Assembly: GCF_023278565.1 (NCBI RefSeq)
Contig: NC_064676.1
Coordinates: 4,960,001 to 5,024,000 of the forward strand
Reading direction: 5' to 3'
Length of the DNA stretch: 64,000 nt
DNA from: Colletotrichum lupini
Taxonomy: Eukaryota; Ascomycota; Sordariomycetes; Glomerellales; Glomerellaceae
Positions 34,947 through 46,253 of this stretch are shown one piece after another (the stretch's first letter is position 1; each line of letters starts with the position of its first letter). The notes under the pieces are model-generated. The model saw only the letters and a list, made by a program, of their open reading frames with translations, made no database searches and was not told the origin of the DNA. Both the position numbers and the translations under genes were made by a program.

Positions 34947-36125
34947 TTACCACCGTTTCGGGGCAGAAACCGTATTCGACGAGAACGTCCTACTCGTAGT
35001 CGTCACTTGCGACCGCTCCTTCTCGAGCTTAGCCAACCCAATCTTGTCCGTGACAGGTGTGGCATTGATGATGTTGTCAAACTCATCATCGTCCTCTCCA
35101 TTGTCAGAGTCGGGCTCAACATCCGAGTCCGGCTTCAAGTTTTGTGGCCGTGCTATCGACTCGGGCTTCTTCTTCTCTGCTGCCGACGGGTTAGAGAACG
35201 TCTTTGACGCAAGAACCTTGCGCCGTATCTCCTCCATTGCCGCGTCGTCATCGCTGTCGTCTGATATCGCGTAGGGGTCTTTGTCGTCCTCTTCCTCTTC
35301 ATGGTCTTTTGCGGGCTTCTTGCCCAGGTATATGCCGTCAACGCTGTCGCCTTCGCCAGACTCGTCTCCGCTCTCGTCATCTTCGTCGTCATCATCAGCT
35401 TCCTCCTCGTCAGAGTCTACCATGGCTCTCCTGTTTGTGTTTCCTCCCTTCCACATGTCGTCCGCGTCAGCATCCTCTCTGCTGTCCGCATACTCCTTGT
35501 CAAGCCTGTCCAGCCATTCCTCCTGAACCTTCTTCACCCCCTTTTCGTCTTCGCTCGCGGCGTACTTCTTCAACAGACTCCCGTTGATCTCCAAGAATGC
35601 CTCGCCATAGGAGAAGGGCGCAAGAACCTGCTCCGACCACTCGGGGTGCCCGCAAATGTAAAACGCCGCCGCGAGCGCCTCGACACAGTTCAGCTTCCAC
35701 GGCTTGCCGTAGTTGACGGTGTTCGCAGCCACCAAGTACGGCAGCAACCGCTCGCACTTGCCTCCCACTTTATTCCACTGGACGTCCTTCATGCGCGCCC
35801 AACTGCACTCGACCACGGCGGCGCCGTACTGGTCCATGAGGTCGCGGTCGGCCGGGGAGACGGTGTGTTTGCCATTGGGCGTGATGATGACGCCGTTATG
35901 CCTCTGACCGACGTGAAGATCGCGCATCATGCCCATTCGGATCAGCTTCTTTCCGGAGCACCGCTTGGGGTCGCAGTGGCCAAGATCCCAGCATGCTGCC
36001 TTGAAGGATGGGCGGGTGGAGGGGCCGTCAGTGTCGTCGCCATCGCGGGGTTGGCGTTGTCGCGGCGGCCCCGAGTGGAGCTTACGACCGCGGGAGCTGA
36101 AGTTGTTTTTCTTGTGGCGGACCAT
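34947..36125 (-). CDS. TSR3: 18S rRNA aminocarboxypropyltransferase Tsr3
   Basis: Transfers the 3-amino-3-carboxypropyl group from SAM to the hypermodified uridine of 18S rRNA in the late cytoplasmic pre-40S particle. Single exon, 392 residues from ATG 36125 (MVRHKKNNFSSRGRK); an upstream in-frame start 17 codons earlier is less likely because that part is not conserved in character. The RLI-like start (AACWDLGHCDPKRCSGKKLI) and the Tsr3 core (VVECSWARMKDVQW, RLLPYLVAANTVNYGKP, LNCVEALAAAFYICG) are complete by about residue 220. The last 160 residues are an acidic Asp/Glu/Ser-rich disordered tail (DSDEEEADDDDEDDESGDES), common in fungal versions. Confidence 0.94.
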   Translation of the reverse strand: MVRHKKNNFSSRGRKLHSGPPRQRQPRDGDDTDGPSTRPSFKAACWDLGHCDPKRCSGKKLIRMGMMRDLHVGQRHNGVIITPNGKHTVSPADRDLMDQYGAAVVECSWARMKDVQWNKVGGKCERLLPYLVAANTVNYGKPWKLNCVEALAAAFYICGHPEWSEQVLAPFSYGEAFLEINGSLLKKYAASEDEKGVKKVQEEWLDRLDKEYADSREDADADDMWKGGNTNRRAMVDSDEEEADDDDEDDESGDESGEGDSVDGIYLGKKPAKDHEEEEDDKDPYAISDDSDDDAAMEEIRRKVLASKTFSNPSAAEKKKPESIARPQNLKPDSDVEPDSDNGEDDDEFDNIINATPVTDKIGLAKLEKERSQVTTTSRTFSSNTVSAPKRW

Positions 36126-36669
36126 CTTGGAGAGGTATGTTACTGTGGGATCGCAGGGTGACTGAACGAAGGCCAAAGGGTTCGGTATCTCCTTGGGCGA
36201 ACAAAAGTTTGGCGGGGTATTTGGAGGGGCAAATCTCGAAAATGACCAGAAAAAACATTACAGTGCATAACAAGGTCCGAATATGCCAGTAAGCGTGATA
36301 TCTCCGAATAAGGTACAGAAGTATGGCAAAGCCGCCCGTAGGTCAAGCACAGGCCACCTTTTGGTGGCTCCTCTTCCCGCGCCGCCTGTCACTCAGCAGC
36401 CCCTCGTCACTCGGCCACAGATGCCATCGGTACCTATCACAGGGTTCATGAGGGATGCCTGCGCCGACCTAATCCAATCTGTCCAATTCGCAGGCGCTCG
36501 CTCGGCCAGCTGTTAATTGTACACGGCCAACCCAACCCATCCATCGTCTTCGGATGCGCTTCTCACCCTGAGAAATTTGGACGAACGACGAGATCCCTAA
36601 CCCGCCAAGATAGCTCCCTTACCTCCCCGCCCGAGGCCGCCCACGAACGTAACAGCCGCAACGACGACG
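36126..36669. promoter_or_regulatory. Divergent promoter between the TSR3 and GGA genes
   Basis: 544 bp between divergent starts. CCAAT boxes occur at 36474-36478 and 36483-36487, nine bases apart. The last 100 bp before the GGA start are C-rich. No RNA gene was seen. Confidence 0.35.
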
Positions 36670-38780
36670 ATGGAGGCCGCATCAGCCAGAGCTGCGGCCC
36701 GAGACCGCTGGGGCGAAATGGGCGCTCCCACGCCGTCTCAGCTCCAGCGCTTCATTCAGGCCGCCTGCAGTCCCGAGAATTACGAGCCGAACCTCGCTCT
36801 GAATCTCGAGATTTCCGACCTAATCAATTCCAAGAAGGGTTCCGCCCCACGCGAGGCCGCTGTCGCCATCGTCAGCTACATCAACCATCGCAACCCCAAC
36901 GTCGCCCTCCTCGCGATCAACCTGCTCGACATCTGCGTCAAGAACTGCGGCTACCCCTTCCACCTGCAGATCAGCACAAAAGAGTTTCTCAATGAGCTCG
37001 TCAGAAGGTTCCCCGAGCGACCCCCGATACGGGCGACGAGGGTTCAGATGAAGATCCTCGAGGCGATTGAGGAGTGGAGAAGCACGATATGCGAAACGAG
37101 CAGGTACAAGGAGGACTTGGGCTTCATTCGGGATATGCATCGTCTTCTGAGCTACAAGGGGTACACGTTCCCCGAGGTCAGGCGGGATGACGCCGCCGTG
37201 CTCAACCCTAGCGATGTAAGGCGCTCTTCTTTATCGTTGGCAGCGATTTGGAGCTATACTGACGTGCGTAGAACTTGAAATCTGCCGAGGAAATGGAAGA
37301 AGAGGAACGCGAGGCGCAATCTGCCAAGCTTCAGGAGCTCATTCGACGAGGTACACCCGAGGATCTACAGGAGGCAAACCGCCTGATGAAGATTATGGCC
37401 GGCTACGATACTCGATCCAAGACCGACTACCGCGCCAAGGCCGCTCAGGAGGTTGCCAAGATCCAAGCCAAGGCTAGGTTGCTCGAAGAGAGACTCGAAG
37501 CTTTTCAACAGGGCGACACTATGCAGGATGGAGACGTGTTTTCTGAGCTTGCTGCCGCTCTGTCTAGCGCGCAACCCAAGATCCAGAAAATGTGTGAAGA
37601 GGAGTCGGATGACCACGAGGCCGTCGCGAAGTTGCTGGAGATCAATGACAGCATACATCGGACAGTGGAGCGATACAAGTTCATGAAGAAGGGGGATCTT
37701 GAAGCAGCTAAGAAGGTGGCCAGTGGCGCGCCGCTGCCGTCGACTTCAGGTCCTTCCAAGAGCGCAGCGCAAGAGCTTTCTTTGATCGACTTTGATGGCG
37801 AACCAGAGACAACGAATGGCTCATCGTCAAGTCAGCCGGCCTCACAGTCAGCAGGCATTGAGAACGATCTTCTCGGCCTTTCCATGGACGATTCAGCAAG
37901 CTACGGCCAAGGAGGTGCTTTGACTCTGGGATTCGGAGCAAACTCGAGTATGTTCAAACAGAGTCTTTGTTGTTGACACATCCATATACTGACCAAAATT
38001 AGACATCCCAGGGCCGGCGCTACTCTCTTCCGTGACAGAAAACAACAGCGCAAAGGGACCTATGAGCAACACTGCAACACCCCAGCCACCATCCTTCTCG
38101 CAGTTCGCTTCTTTCACCTCTCCTTCAGCATCCCAGTCCGGCACACCCCAGCCGTCTGGTATGTCTGCCTTTAAGCCGCCCCAGCAGCAGGCCACGACCT
38201 CAAACGACCCCTTTGCCGCCCTTGGATCCCCCATCTTCTCCTCCAAGCCTGCTACCCCAGCTCCCGCCCCCGCCATCGCGCCCGCGCCAGCAGCGCCAGC
38301 CGCAAACGACGACGACGAATGGGCCTTTTCGTCAGCCCTCCCTCCTGAAGCGCCTAGTCAGCCTAAGGAGCACAAGGCGACTGTTAGCGATTCTACTGTC
38401 AAGATTGAGATGATTGCAGGGAGGACGGGGACGGGCAATGCGATCAACCTTAGTTTCGCCTTCTCGAACAACTCTGCGCAGCCCATCTCAGAGCTTCACT
38501 ATCAGCTCGCGGCCACAAAGGTCAGTCTTGCGCGTGCCTTTTCCAGATAGGTCATTTTGCTAACATTAACCAGGGTTACGAACTTGGCCTCCGGCCCCAG
38601 ACTGGGCGAGAGTTGGCTCCCAAGCAGAGCAGAGGTGTGACCCAGTTCGTAGAAGTATGGCATGCTGGGGACAAGAACCGCAAGGTGCAATCTATCAAGT
38701 TGCGGTGGAGGATTTCTTACAAGGTTGGAGCGGAAGCGAAGAACGAGATGGGAGAGATCACCGAGTTCAGCCTTGCATGA
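36670..38780 (+). CDS. Gga-type clathrin adaptor (VHS-GAT-GAE)
   Basis: Arf-dependent monomeric clathrin adaptor for trans-Golgi to endosome sorting. Exons 36670-37215, 37272-37947, 38003-38520 and 38574-38780 give 648 residues in frame. The VHS domain (~25-165) includes INHRNPNVALLAINLLDICV and NCGYPFHLQI. The GAT domain (~205-335) includes LQEANRLMKIMAGYD and KLLEINDSIHRTVERYKF. The hinge carries clathrin-box-like SLIDFDG and DLLGLS and is Ser/Pro/Ala-rich. The C-terminal ~120 residues form a gamma-adaptin-ear domain (INLSFAFSNNSAQPISELHY, then GYELGLRP). The domain order is that of yeast Gga1/Gga2. Confidence 0.93.
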
Positions 38781-39903
38781 TGATCCGAAGAGTACGAGGA
38801 AGAGAGTAGGTAGAAAAAGGGGCGTTTTGAAGTGTTGGAAGATGAGCCGGCGCAACTAGCGCAACGCAAAAGAGGTATAGAATCAGGGTATCTAACAATC
38901 TGATGAACCATCAACCAGTAAATATGGCTAGTGCCTTAGTCTCCCATCATGATGTAGCACACCAGGTCACTCCCTTGCTTCTCTCGTGTCCTCACGTGCT
39001 CCAAGTCCGGATGAAATCACGGCGGTCCAATGGCTGAGAAGGAGGCAGGCAGTCCCCACCAAAGCACCTGCCTTCCTTCTCATCATAGGAACCGAACCAT
39101 ACAACCAGGACTGACGAGACCGCCCTGCCCTGCCCTACCCCTTATGTATAGCGTCCCGCGATTCTGTTCTCGTTGACAGTTGGGCGAGTGGTTCCAAAGT
39201 AGCGGCGTGAGAGCGCGGCAGTGAAACCGAATTTACAGACCCTCTTGTTCGCTACTCGGTGGAGGCAGCCCTGTGCGACCTTTGAGGCCTCAAATGGCCG
39301 GGTTTAGCACGCGAAGGGGCTAGTCCCGAATCGTTTTGTGGTTTTGACTGTCGGTCTAAAGTGATTTCTATTTGTTTTGGAGGGATTTGAAAATATTGTG
39401 TTGTTGGTGGTTTGGCTGCTGTTGAGGCAGGCGTGCTTCCTGTGATGTGAGAGCGGAAGCTGTGGTGTTTTGTTGTTCTTGTCCTGCTATTTTTTTGTGA
39501 TTCTGCGGATGCAAGGACGACGGTGGTGGTCGAGGATGGCCGGGCGGGATGCAGACGGGATCGGGGTGGGGCCGGGCTGGACGGGCACTACGGCGGGTGT
39601 GGGGGGCGCCAGGATTACTCTTTAGCCGCTAAAATGCACGTCCGTTGCGGGATGACCTCAGAGCTCACGATGGAATTCCTGGCTTTTTCATGGCCGCCTA
39701 AAGCAACATTGTCGAGATTGCAATTCCAGAGAAGGCATTCGTAATTCCTCACGGCCAATTGCTCCAGCTCGAAGCGTCGAACTTCGCACAGAGTGTCGTT
39801 GTGCAGCGAAAACAGGAGCCGAGTTTTGGCGGAAAACGCAACTGCCTAACGATCGTCGGCTCCAATCCTCGCCCCAAGTGCAAGATAAATATCAACACGA
39901 AAG
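38781..39903. other. Intergenic region upstream of the SNIP1-like gene
   Basis: 1.1 kb between two co-directional genes. It should hold the GGA 3' UTR and the promoter of the FHA gene. The part 39350-39500 is T/G-rich (ttttgttgttcttgtcctgctatttttttg). No coding region or known RNA is recognised. Confidence 0.45.
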
Positions 39904-40854
39904 ATGGGCTCCGACGAAGAGCACCGTGGCCAGCGGTCGCGACGTAGCCGCCACGACGACCAAGACGACGACGAACGGCCCCGCCAAGAACGAGACACCA
40001 CAGATCGCGATAGCCACCGCCGCAGACGTAGCAAAGATCGCAGCGACACCCACCGCGACCGTGAACGTGATCGCGATCGTGATCGCGGCTCGGACAGACC
40101 ACCACGCAAAGAACGACGAAGATCACGATCACGCGACAGGCGCGAGACGTCCCGCCGCTCGCGCTCACCAGACCCTTCCGCGCGGAAACGCTCCCGCTCA
40201 CGAGACCGCGATCGCAGCCCAACCTCCGACTCGGGAGACGACAACTCCAAACCTTCAGAGCGCAAACGCCTCACGGCACCCACAAGCCCCGTCCGCCGCT
40301 CGGGACCGCTCCCGGACCAAGACGCCTCCTTCGCCGTCTCCAAAGGCGAAGAACCCGAAAAACCAAAAGAAAAACCCAACCTCCGCACAACAGGTCTCCT
40401 CGCAGCGGCCTCCAACTCGGTTCAACAAGCCGACGGCACCTCCATCGCGCTGAAATACCACGAACCCGCCGAGGCGCGCAAGCCGCCCGCCCGCGACCAG
40501 TGGAAGCTCTTCGTCTTCAAGGGGGACGACGTGGTCGACACGGTGGACCTGAACCTGCGGAGCTGCTGGCTGATGGGGCGGGAGGCGGCCGTGGTGGACT
40601 TCGCGGCGGAGCACCCGAGCATCAGCAAGCAGCACGCCGTGATCCAGTTCCGGCACGTGGAGAAGCGGAACGAGTTTGGTGACCGGATCGGCAAGGTGAA
40701 GCCGTACCTGATCGATCTCGAGAGCGCCAACGGGACGGTGCTGAATGGGGACAAGGTTGCCGAGAGTCGGTATTACGAGCTGAGGGATAAGGATATGATC
40801 AAGCTGGGGCATAGTACGCGGGAGTACGTGCTCATGCTGGCGCCGAAGGACTAG
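39904..40854 (+). CDS. SNIP1: SNIP1/Pml1-like FHA-domain protein (RES/spliceosome-associated)
   Basis: Predicted nuclear splicing or mRNA-retention factor; in yeast Pml1 forms the RES complex with Bud13 and Snu17. Single exon, 316 residues. Residues 1-125 are an Arg/Ser/Asp-rich RS-like domain (RRSRSRDRRETSRRSRSP). Residues ~145-190 correspond to the conserved pre-FHA region (LAAASNSVQQADGTSIALKY). The FHA domain (~200-312) has the phosphopeptide-binding landmarks: Gly-Arg in LMGREAAVVDF, Ser and His in SISKQHAVIQF, and Asn-Gly in SANGTVLNG. The repetitive Arg codons create open frames in the other readings, which I treat as spurious. Confidence 0.94.
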   Translation: MGSDEEHRGQRSRRSRHDDQDDDERPRQERDTTDRDSHRRRRSKDRSDTHRDRERDRDRDRGSDRPPRKERRRSRSRDRRETSRRSRSPDPSARKRSRSRDRDRSPTSDSGDDNSKPSERKRLTAPTSPVRRSGPLPDQDASFAVSKGEEPEKPKEKPNLRTTGLLAAASNSVQQADGTSIALKYHEPAEARKPPARDQWKLFVFKGDDVVDTVDLNLRSCWLMGREAAVVDFAAEHPSISKQHAVIQFRHVEKRNEFGDRIGKVKPYLIDLESANGTVLNGDKVAESRYYELRDKDMIKLGHSTREYVLMLAPKD

Positions 40855-41286
40855 AGACCAGAAAGCGGAGATTTGCTGTGGCCGTGGAACGGCTTGGGAT
40901 GATTTCTGGACCGCAGGGTCCAGACGCTGTAGAAGTATTCTTGTCAACAGAGCTGTAAATCACCAATTCCTAGTCACATGAAGAGATGAAGCATCTGGGC
41001 GCCATAATCTTTCTTTTAATCGTACTCTGCCCGTAATTCCCCTTGAACAAAAGAAACGCTTGGCCTCCACGGCCGCTTTAGAAGGATATAATGACTAAAA
41101 TACCTGGTTTGTTCTCTTCTGTTCTGTTTCAACGCCAGTCTCTTAATTCCCCCAAACAACACTTTTGTCGCAAGCCCTCAAGTAAGACAGAAGTCAAACA
41201 AGAAATCCAATCTGCCGATTCTGTTCTTATCACAGACGCCTTCTAAGGCGTCTTGCGTCAGGCTTGTTATCTGGCTGTGGTCCCTC
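40855..41286. other. Convergent 3' spacer
   Basis: 432 bp between the stops of the SNIP1-like gene and the NB-ARC receptor gene. It contains A/T-rich polyadenylation-like sequence around 41010 and 41090. Nothing else was seen. Confidence 0.5.
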
Positions 41287-44200
41287 TTAAGGCATATGTA
41301 GCCCCAGCCCTATGGGGCTTGACTCTGAGGGAGACTCTGTGTCTGCCTCGCCAGTTCTGATTTGTCGCGAAAGCTCCACAGCTTCTTCATACCGACGTTG
41401 CAGTCGATCGTTCTCTGCCTGAATGCGCCGCCGTTCTGCTTCTTCAATGTCTACGGGAATATCGCCAAACGAGATGAGCCGTCCATCTGTAGTTCTGATA
41501 CCCCCGGACCCGGATCTAGACATTGGTTCGCTGTTGCCAGGGAGAGACCGCGGGCTCAATGTCGGACTTTCCCGTATGAAGCTGGGAACACGACCGACAG
41601 GTAGTCGGCGAGGCATATTGCTGCGTCCAAATAGCGCCTCGTCAATGGGCTGCCCAGTCTGCCTATTCCTCCATATGTCGTAAGAAGTCTAGCCCATTTC
41701 TATTGGGGAAAGACGCGGTGAGGGCTCCGTCTCTACCATGGACGGCGCTCGCCGATGAGGGAGACTTGACCTGACACTTCCGCTATTGCTGCTCAAAGCT
41801 GTGCCTGCTGAGCCAGTCGCTGTCGCATGTCGAGGGTTTGAGCTTGGGTTCCTAGACATTGGCTGCGATGAATACCCATTTGGTGGCGTAGGATCTATAT
41901 GACTTCCTGGCCGATAGTTGTCTTCATATGTGCTAGATGGAACCTGCCGCGGCGGTAGCCGATATGCCATATTCTCAGCGGGGAAAATGTTCAGACTTGG
42001 GCGGCTCAGACATGGATCAGACTGGGAAAGGACATCATTGTCAGACTCATCCTGGTATGTGTACGGTGGCTGGGAGTTTGACTGCCGGTCGAGGGGATGC
42101 TGTCGCAGACTACTCTCTTGGTTTGTAACAACAGACAGTCCGGAGGGAAATTGTTGTGAGTAAGCCAGCCCCGGACTGGAGTTCGCTGTTCTCACATCCT
42201 CCTGATATGTGTACGGGAGTTCTTCCGACGATCTCGGAACGGACGAGATCGATGAACCGCTAGAGGAAACTTTTCCCGGGCCTGATTTTTCGTGACGCTT
42301 CCCCCCACTGACGGATCTGCCCAAGCGGCGCAGGAATTTTTGAAAAGACGGTTTCGAAGCGGATTCTTGAAACTGCGATTGGCGAGACTGTTCGGTCGAT
42401 TGATGCGCATTTCCAGAACCAGTTAACTTTGGAAATTGATTTTCTTTCAACCTGAGAGCCGTGGAAGGCGTGCGGCTGTTCACGGTCCGTAGGCTGTAGA
42501 CGGACCGATCATCGTAAGCAGCTTTCCTGTCGATTGTCGCGGCCCGTGAAGGGGGAGAAGCGAAAGTAGGAAATGAGGGGGCCTCTTCCTCGACTGCGGT
42601 TCCTGACACGGCCTTGGCGTAACTTGAAGCTCCAAGCATCGAGGTTGGCCTTACAGATGTACCGGCACTGGAGCTTCTGCCTTTGTCGTGTATGTAGCCA
42701 CCGCCACGAGGTGGTGGTGGCGATCCCTTCTTGATGTAAAGTAGTTCGGCCTCAGCTTCGCTTCTTGCGGAAACTTTGGACCGACTGGGTGATCTGCCGC
42801 CTCTGGAAGACTGAGGTGGGGTGATGAGGCCTCTTGCAGACTCCCGACTGATGCTCACACGAGGATCATTTGTCGCTACGGCTGTCTCTCTCCATGCTCC
42901 TCCACGATCATGGTAGCGCCTCAGTGACCTTTTCTTCACTGACCGGTGTCTGGCCACAACAGTCCACGCAGGGTCAGCCGTGTCATTGTATGGACCTTCT
43001 TCAATGTCGGGCGGGTACGGAGTTATGGTTCGATCCTCGGACTCCTGGTACTCAACCGGAGATGTCTGTTCATCCACGTAAGGTACATAAGGCATGTGGA
43101 AGTGAAGCGGGTTGTGGGTTGTCAGCGGCAATTTGTATTCTTGCTCCAATGCAGCCGAGTAGACCCCTGGTGATTGAGGGAGTACTGCGGTACCAGAGGC
43201 GTCTGTTGAATGCGACGATAAACTGTTCATTCGCTCGAAAACAGAATTATGGGCGGCTTCTTTTCCGTCGATGATTCGGGTAGATATAGTCCTCTGTAAG
43301 TCGTTAAGGTCTGCAGGCACCTTCGCAAGTCGTTCTTCTAAATCTTTTCGAGCAGCGTCAAGATTCACAGGTCCGGTTCTATTTCTGAACGTCAGTACGC
43401 TTCATCGAGCTTGTCCTAGAGTTGTAGCGAATGAACAGAAGAGGGTGATGGAAATAAGACAGCAAAGAGACTGGACATTTATTCAGCCATAGGACTTGAG
43501 CAGGACATTGGAGCATAACGGGGGCTGCGATGGGACTTTAAGATGTTTTCCCACTTACTGCGAACTGGGTTGTTCTGTAGACCCGTGAATTGGGCGATCA
43601 ACGATATGGCGGTCAATAAGGTCCTTCAACCTTCTGCCGTGTCGAATATATTGTCTGTAGTCTTCGGGAAGGCCAGTGGCAGGCTCGTCGTTCATCCTGG
43701 TATAGGCCTCATCGAACGATGCGCAGAAGACGCGGATGGCCCGCTCTAGCCAGAAATGCAGCTGTCCTTCCTTGGCAAGAAGCTCAATAAAGAAGGCCTG
43801 TACAACACTGTGAACACGAAGTGTATCCAAAGGCTCAGGAGTCGTGTCGAGACCGCTCTGCGAGCTCGAGGAAGAGACGTCATCAGCTTCGTTTCGTTCG
43901 ATAAGGGCGAAGCTTATCAAAGTAACGAAAGTCTGTGTCAGACTCCTTCTGCCCTTTGTCGTTTCCGTCTTCACGGGTGTTCGCTTGTCCAAAGCTCCCA
44001 AGCCAAGAGCCAGTAGTTCAACCGGTATGAATTGACTGAAGAAGGAGAGTATGTAGATCAGATTCAACGCGGCGTGATTACCGCGACTCTGCAACTGATC
44101 TCGAATCGCCATGTATGCAGGAAGCTCGCCAACTTTTGGTGAGTCCCGGAAGGTCTTGAGATACTTTGCAAGCGGTTCCCTCGTGGTATTCATGTTCACA

Positions 44201-46253
44201 GCAGCGGCGTGAATCATCAGAGGGAGGCGACCCATCAGCTGTACCAATTCATGAGCTCGTCTGAGATCATCAGTGTTGTATGGGTGTTTCTTTCCCATTT
44301 CTTCGAGCAACAACTCCTGTGCGTCTTGAATGGGTGGTAGAGGCAACTTCATCATGCTGGGGTTGTCAAGAAGATGAGACCCAGGATCACACCGATCAGT
44401 TGATGTGTAGATGAGACTGCTGTTTGGCCGGTCGGGTATGTACTTGAGAATCGCTTTGTCGTTGACGCGAATGCCATCAAACACTAGCAGCCAATCGCTT
44501 GACTCATTGAACCACCGTTTGACGATATCGACCATGTTGTGTGGATTTAACAAGTCCTTCTTATGTCCTTGAGCAGCCATGCCCTTGATAGCCTGGGTTT
44601 TTGCAATGCGCCAGAACCCGTCTTCCATATCTTGTAACGTGGTAGACCTGATCCAGTATGCGCCCCCGGAATACTGGTCCTTGTGATTGAAGTAATACTG
44701 TCGAGCAAGATGTGTTTTCCCGACACCAGGAATGCCCTGAATTAAAACCGCAGATGTCCCCTCTGAACGCCTCTTCGGGTCTTTCAACAGTTTGTGAAGA
44801 TCTGCAAGATAGTCCTCTCGCCCTTTGAAAAACGAGTTGGGTCGGAATCGGTCGGGATGAACAAAGTGAGGACCAAAGTTCAGAACCTGGGTAGCAGAGT
44901 CAGAAACCGGGGCGGATCGGGTGCTTGTCGTGTCAACAGGTGACGATTGTTGAGCTGCTGGAACATATCTGTATTCTTGATGCATATGTCAGACTGAAGA
45001 TTCGTGATTTGCTTTCCATTATGGTTTTGTATTCTGGAAAAGGGGAGCATACCTGAAATCATAGTCTCTCGAGGACTGCCATACTCGCGGGTGATCTCGG
45101 CTGCCTCGGATTGTGCTCTGGCTTTCCTGTCGTCTATTTCAATGTCCCAGCGGGTTCGAATCACTGGCGGAGCCTCTTCTGCCCACGTCCGAATAGCGGT
45201 TGAAACGTTTCTGTATCCAGGAGCGCTGCTGCTGTTGAACTTGCACATTCCGGAATGAGGGGCCTCGATGCCGTAGTAAACAACGCCTGGAAGTTGCGGA
45301 CTGGCCGAACTCGCATCAACCACCGTCACCATCGTTCCTCTGATATCCGTTTTGTGGTTTTCATGGGCCATGTGAATCTTGAAACGCTGGTAAAAGTCGA
45401 GAAAGGGGCTATTGATGTTTTGCAGAGTCTCGTTGTCCTTCTTCAAGGTTTTGAGGAGCACCGACTCGCTCTCAAACATTTTCTTAGGCGCAATGGCGTC
45501 TGCCATCTTTTGCAAAACGATACCCCATGTTGCCATGTCAGATCCGGTGTGTGGCGTTCCCAGGAAAATGATTCCAAAGGTGGAGACGAAGATAGATCTG
45601 GCATCTTCTTGGTTCTTGTCTCTCAAGTCATTGGAATAAATGAGGGCTCGCTTGACAAGAATGCCGCCCAGGCTGTGTGCGACAAAGATGATGGGGTTCT
45701 TGTCTGTGCGCTCGCTTTTACGATAGAGGGTGAGGTTTGTGACCAGTGTCTGAGCATGTTGGTAGATGAAGTTGTCGCTTGCACTTGTGCTTTTACCGGT
45801 GGTATAGACGTCTGCGTTGTAGCCATAGACCAAGATATTGGCGCGAGTCTTTCCTAGAGACTGCGGTAGTAGATCTGTGGGCCAAAACACACCTTCATTA
45901 TGTTGAGACGAAGACGAAGAGGAAGTCCATGTACTTTTCGGGTGACCATTGAGACCATGGACCAGGACGATATCGACGGAGGCGTCAGGATGAGTGAAGA
46001 CAGCGCTGATTTCGTAGCGTGCAACTTGCTTATTGATGGACCCCTATGATGGTCAGTGCCGAGAGCCATATTTGCATTTATTTGAAATACGTCAGCAACA
46101 AAAAGAGAGGGAGCGAGCTGACAGCCGAGAGAAGGACTACAGGAAAGGGAAGGGGGATGAGGAAGAGTAACGGGGTGTAACAAGGATGCTGCCGAGCATA
46201 GCGGCGGGCCGTTCCGTAACACAAATGGGGAGAATGAGATGAAAGCTTACCAT
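41287..46253 (-). CDS. NLR-like receptor: alpha/beta-hydrolase (esterase) fused to NB-ARC, with disordered tail
   Basis: STAND-type NTPase of the kind implicated in fungal non-self recognition and regulated cell death. Model: exons 46253-46251 (ATG only), 46043-45053, 44957-43559, 43378-41737 and 41658-41287; phases agree, 1468 residues. Residues ~10-300 are a serine-esterase domain (VDIVLVHGLNGHPKSTW; nucleophile in VAHSLGG near 125; GIIFLGTPHTGSDMATW). NB-ARC spans ~370-700: Walker A GIPGVGKTHLA (~406), Walker B DWLLVFDG, sensor SLIYTSTDR, GLPL-like GRLPLMIHAA and MHD-like RVHSVVQAFF. No TPR, ankyrin or WD repeats follow; ~550 residues rich in Ser/Pro/Tyr with a repeated PYTYQ motif end in a short coiled coil (EAERRRIQAENDRLQRRYEE). 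Uncertain points: the ATG-only first exon, the acceptor at 44958 (alternative 14 residues-equivalent shift to an AAG), and the last intron. The related SesB receptors share the hydrolase-NB-ARC order. Confidence 0.8.

Noticed and set aside
35301..36161. Plus-strand 286-codon open frame opposite TSR3
   Set aside because: Tsr3 signatures on the minus strand are unambiguous, and the antisense product shows none.
45160..45180. tRNA T-loop-like string (gggttcgaatcac)
   Set aside because: It lies within the receptor coding sequence, and no acceptor stem or anticodon arm can be folded around it. No tRNA was found elsewhere by eye.
172..46253. Metacaspase and NLR-like receptor as one cell-death locus
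   Set aside because: They are about 40 kb apart, separated by a dozen housekeeping genes, so linkage looks accidental. No HET-S or HeLo partner gene was seen beside the receptor.
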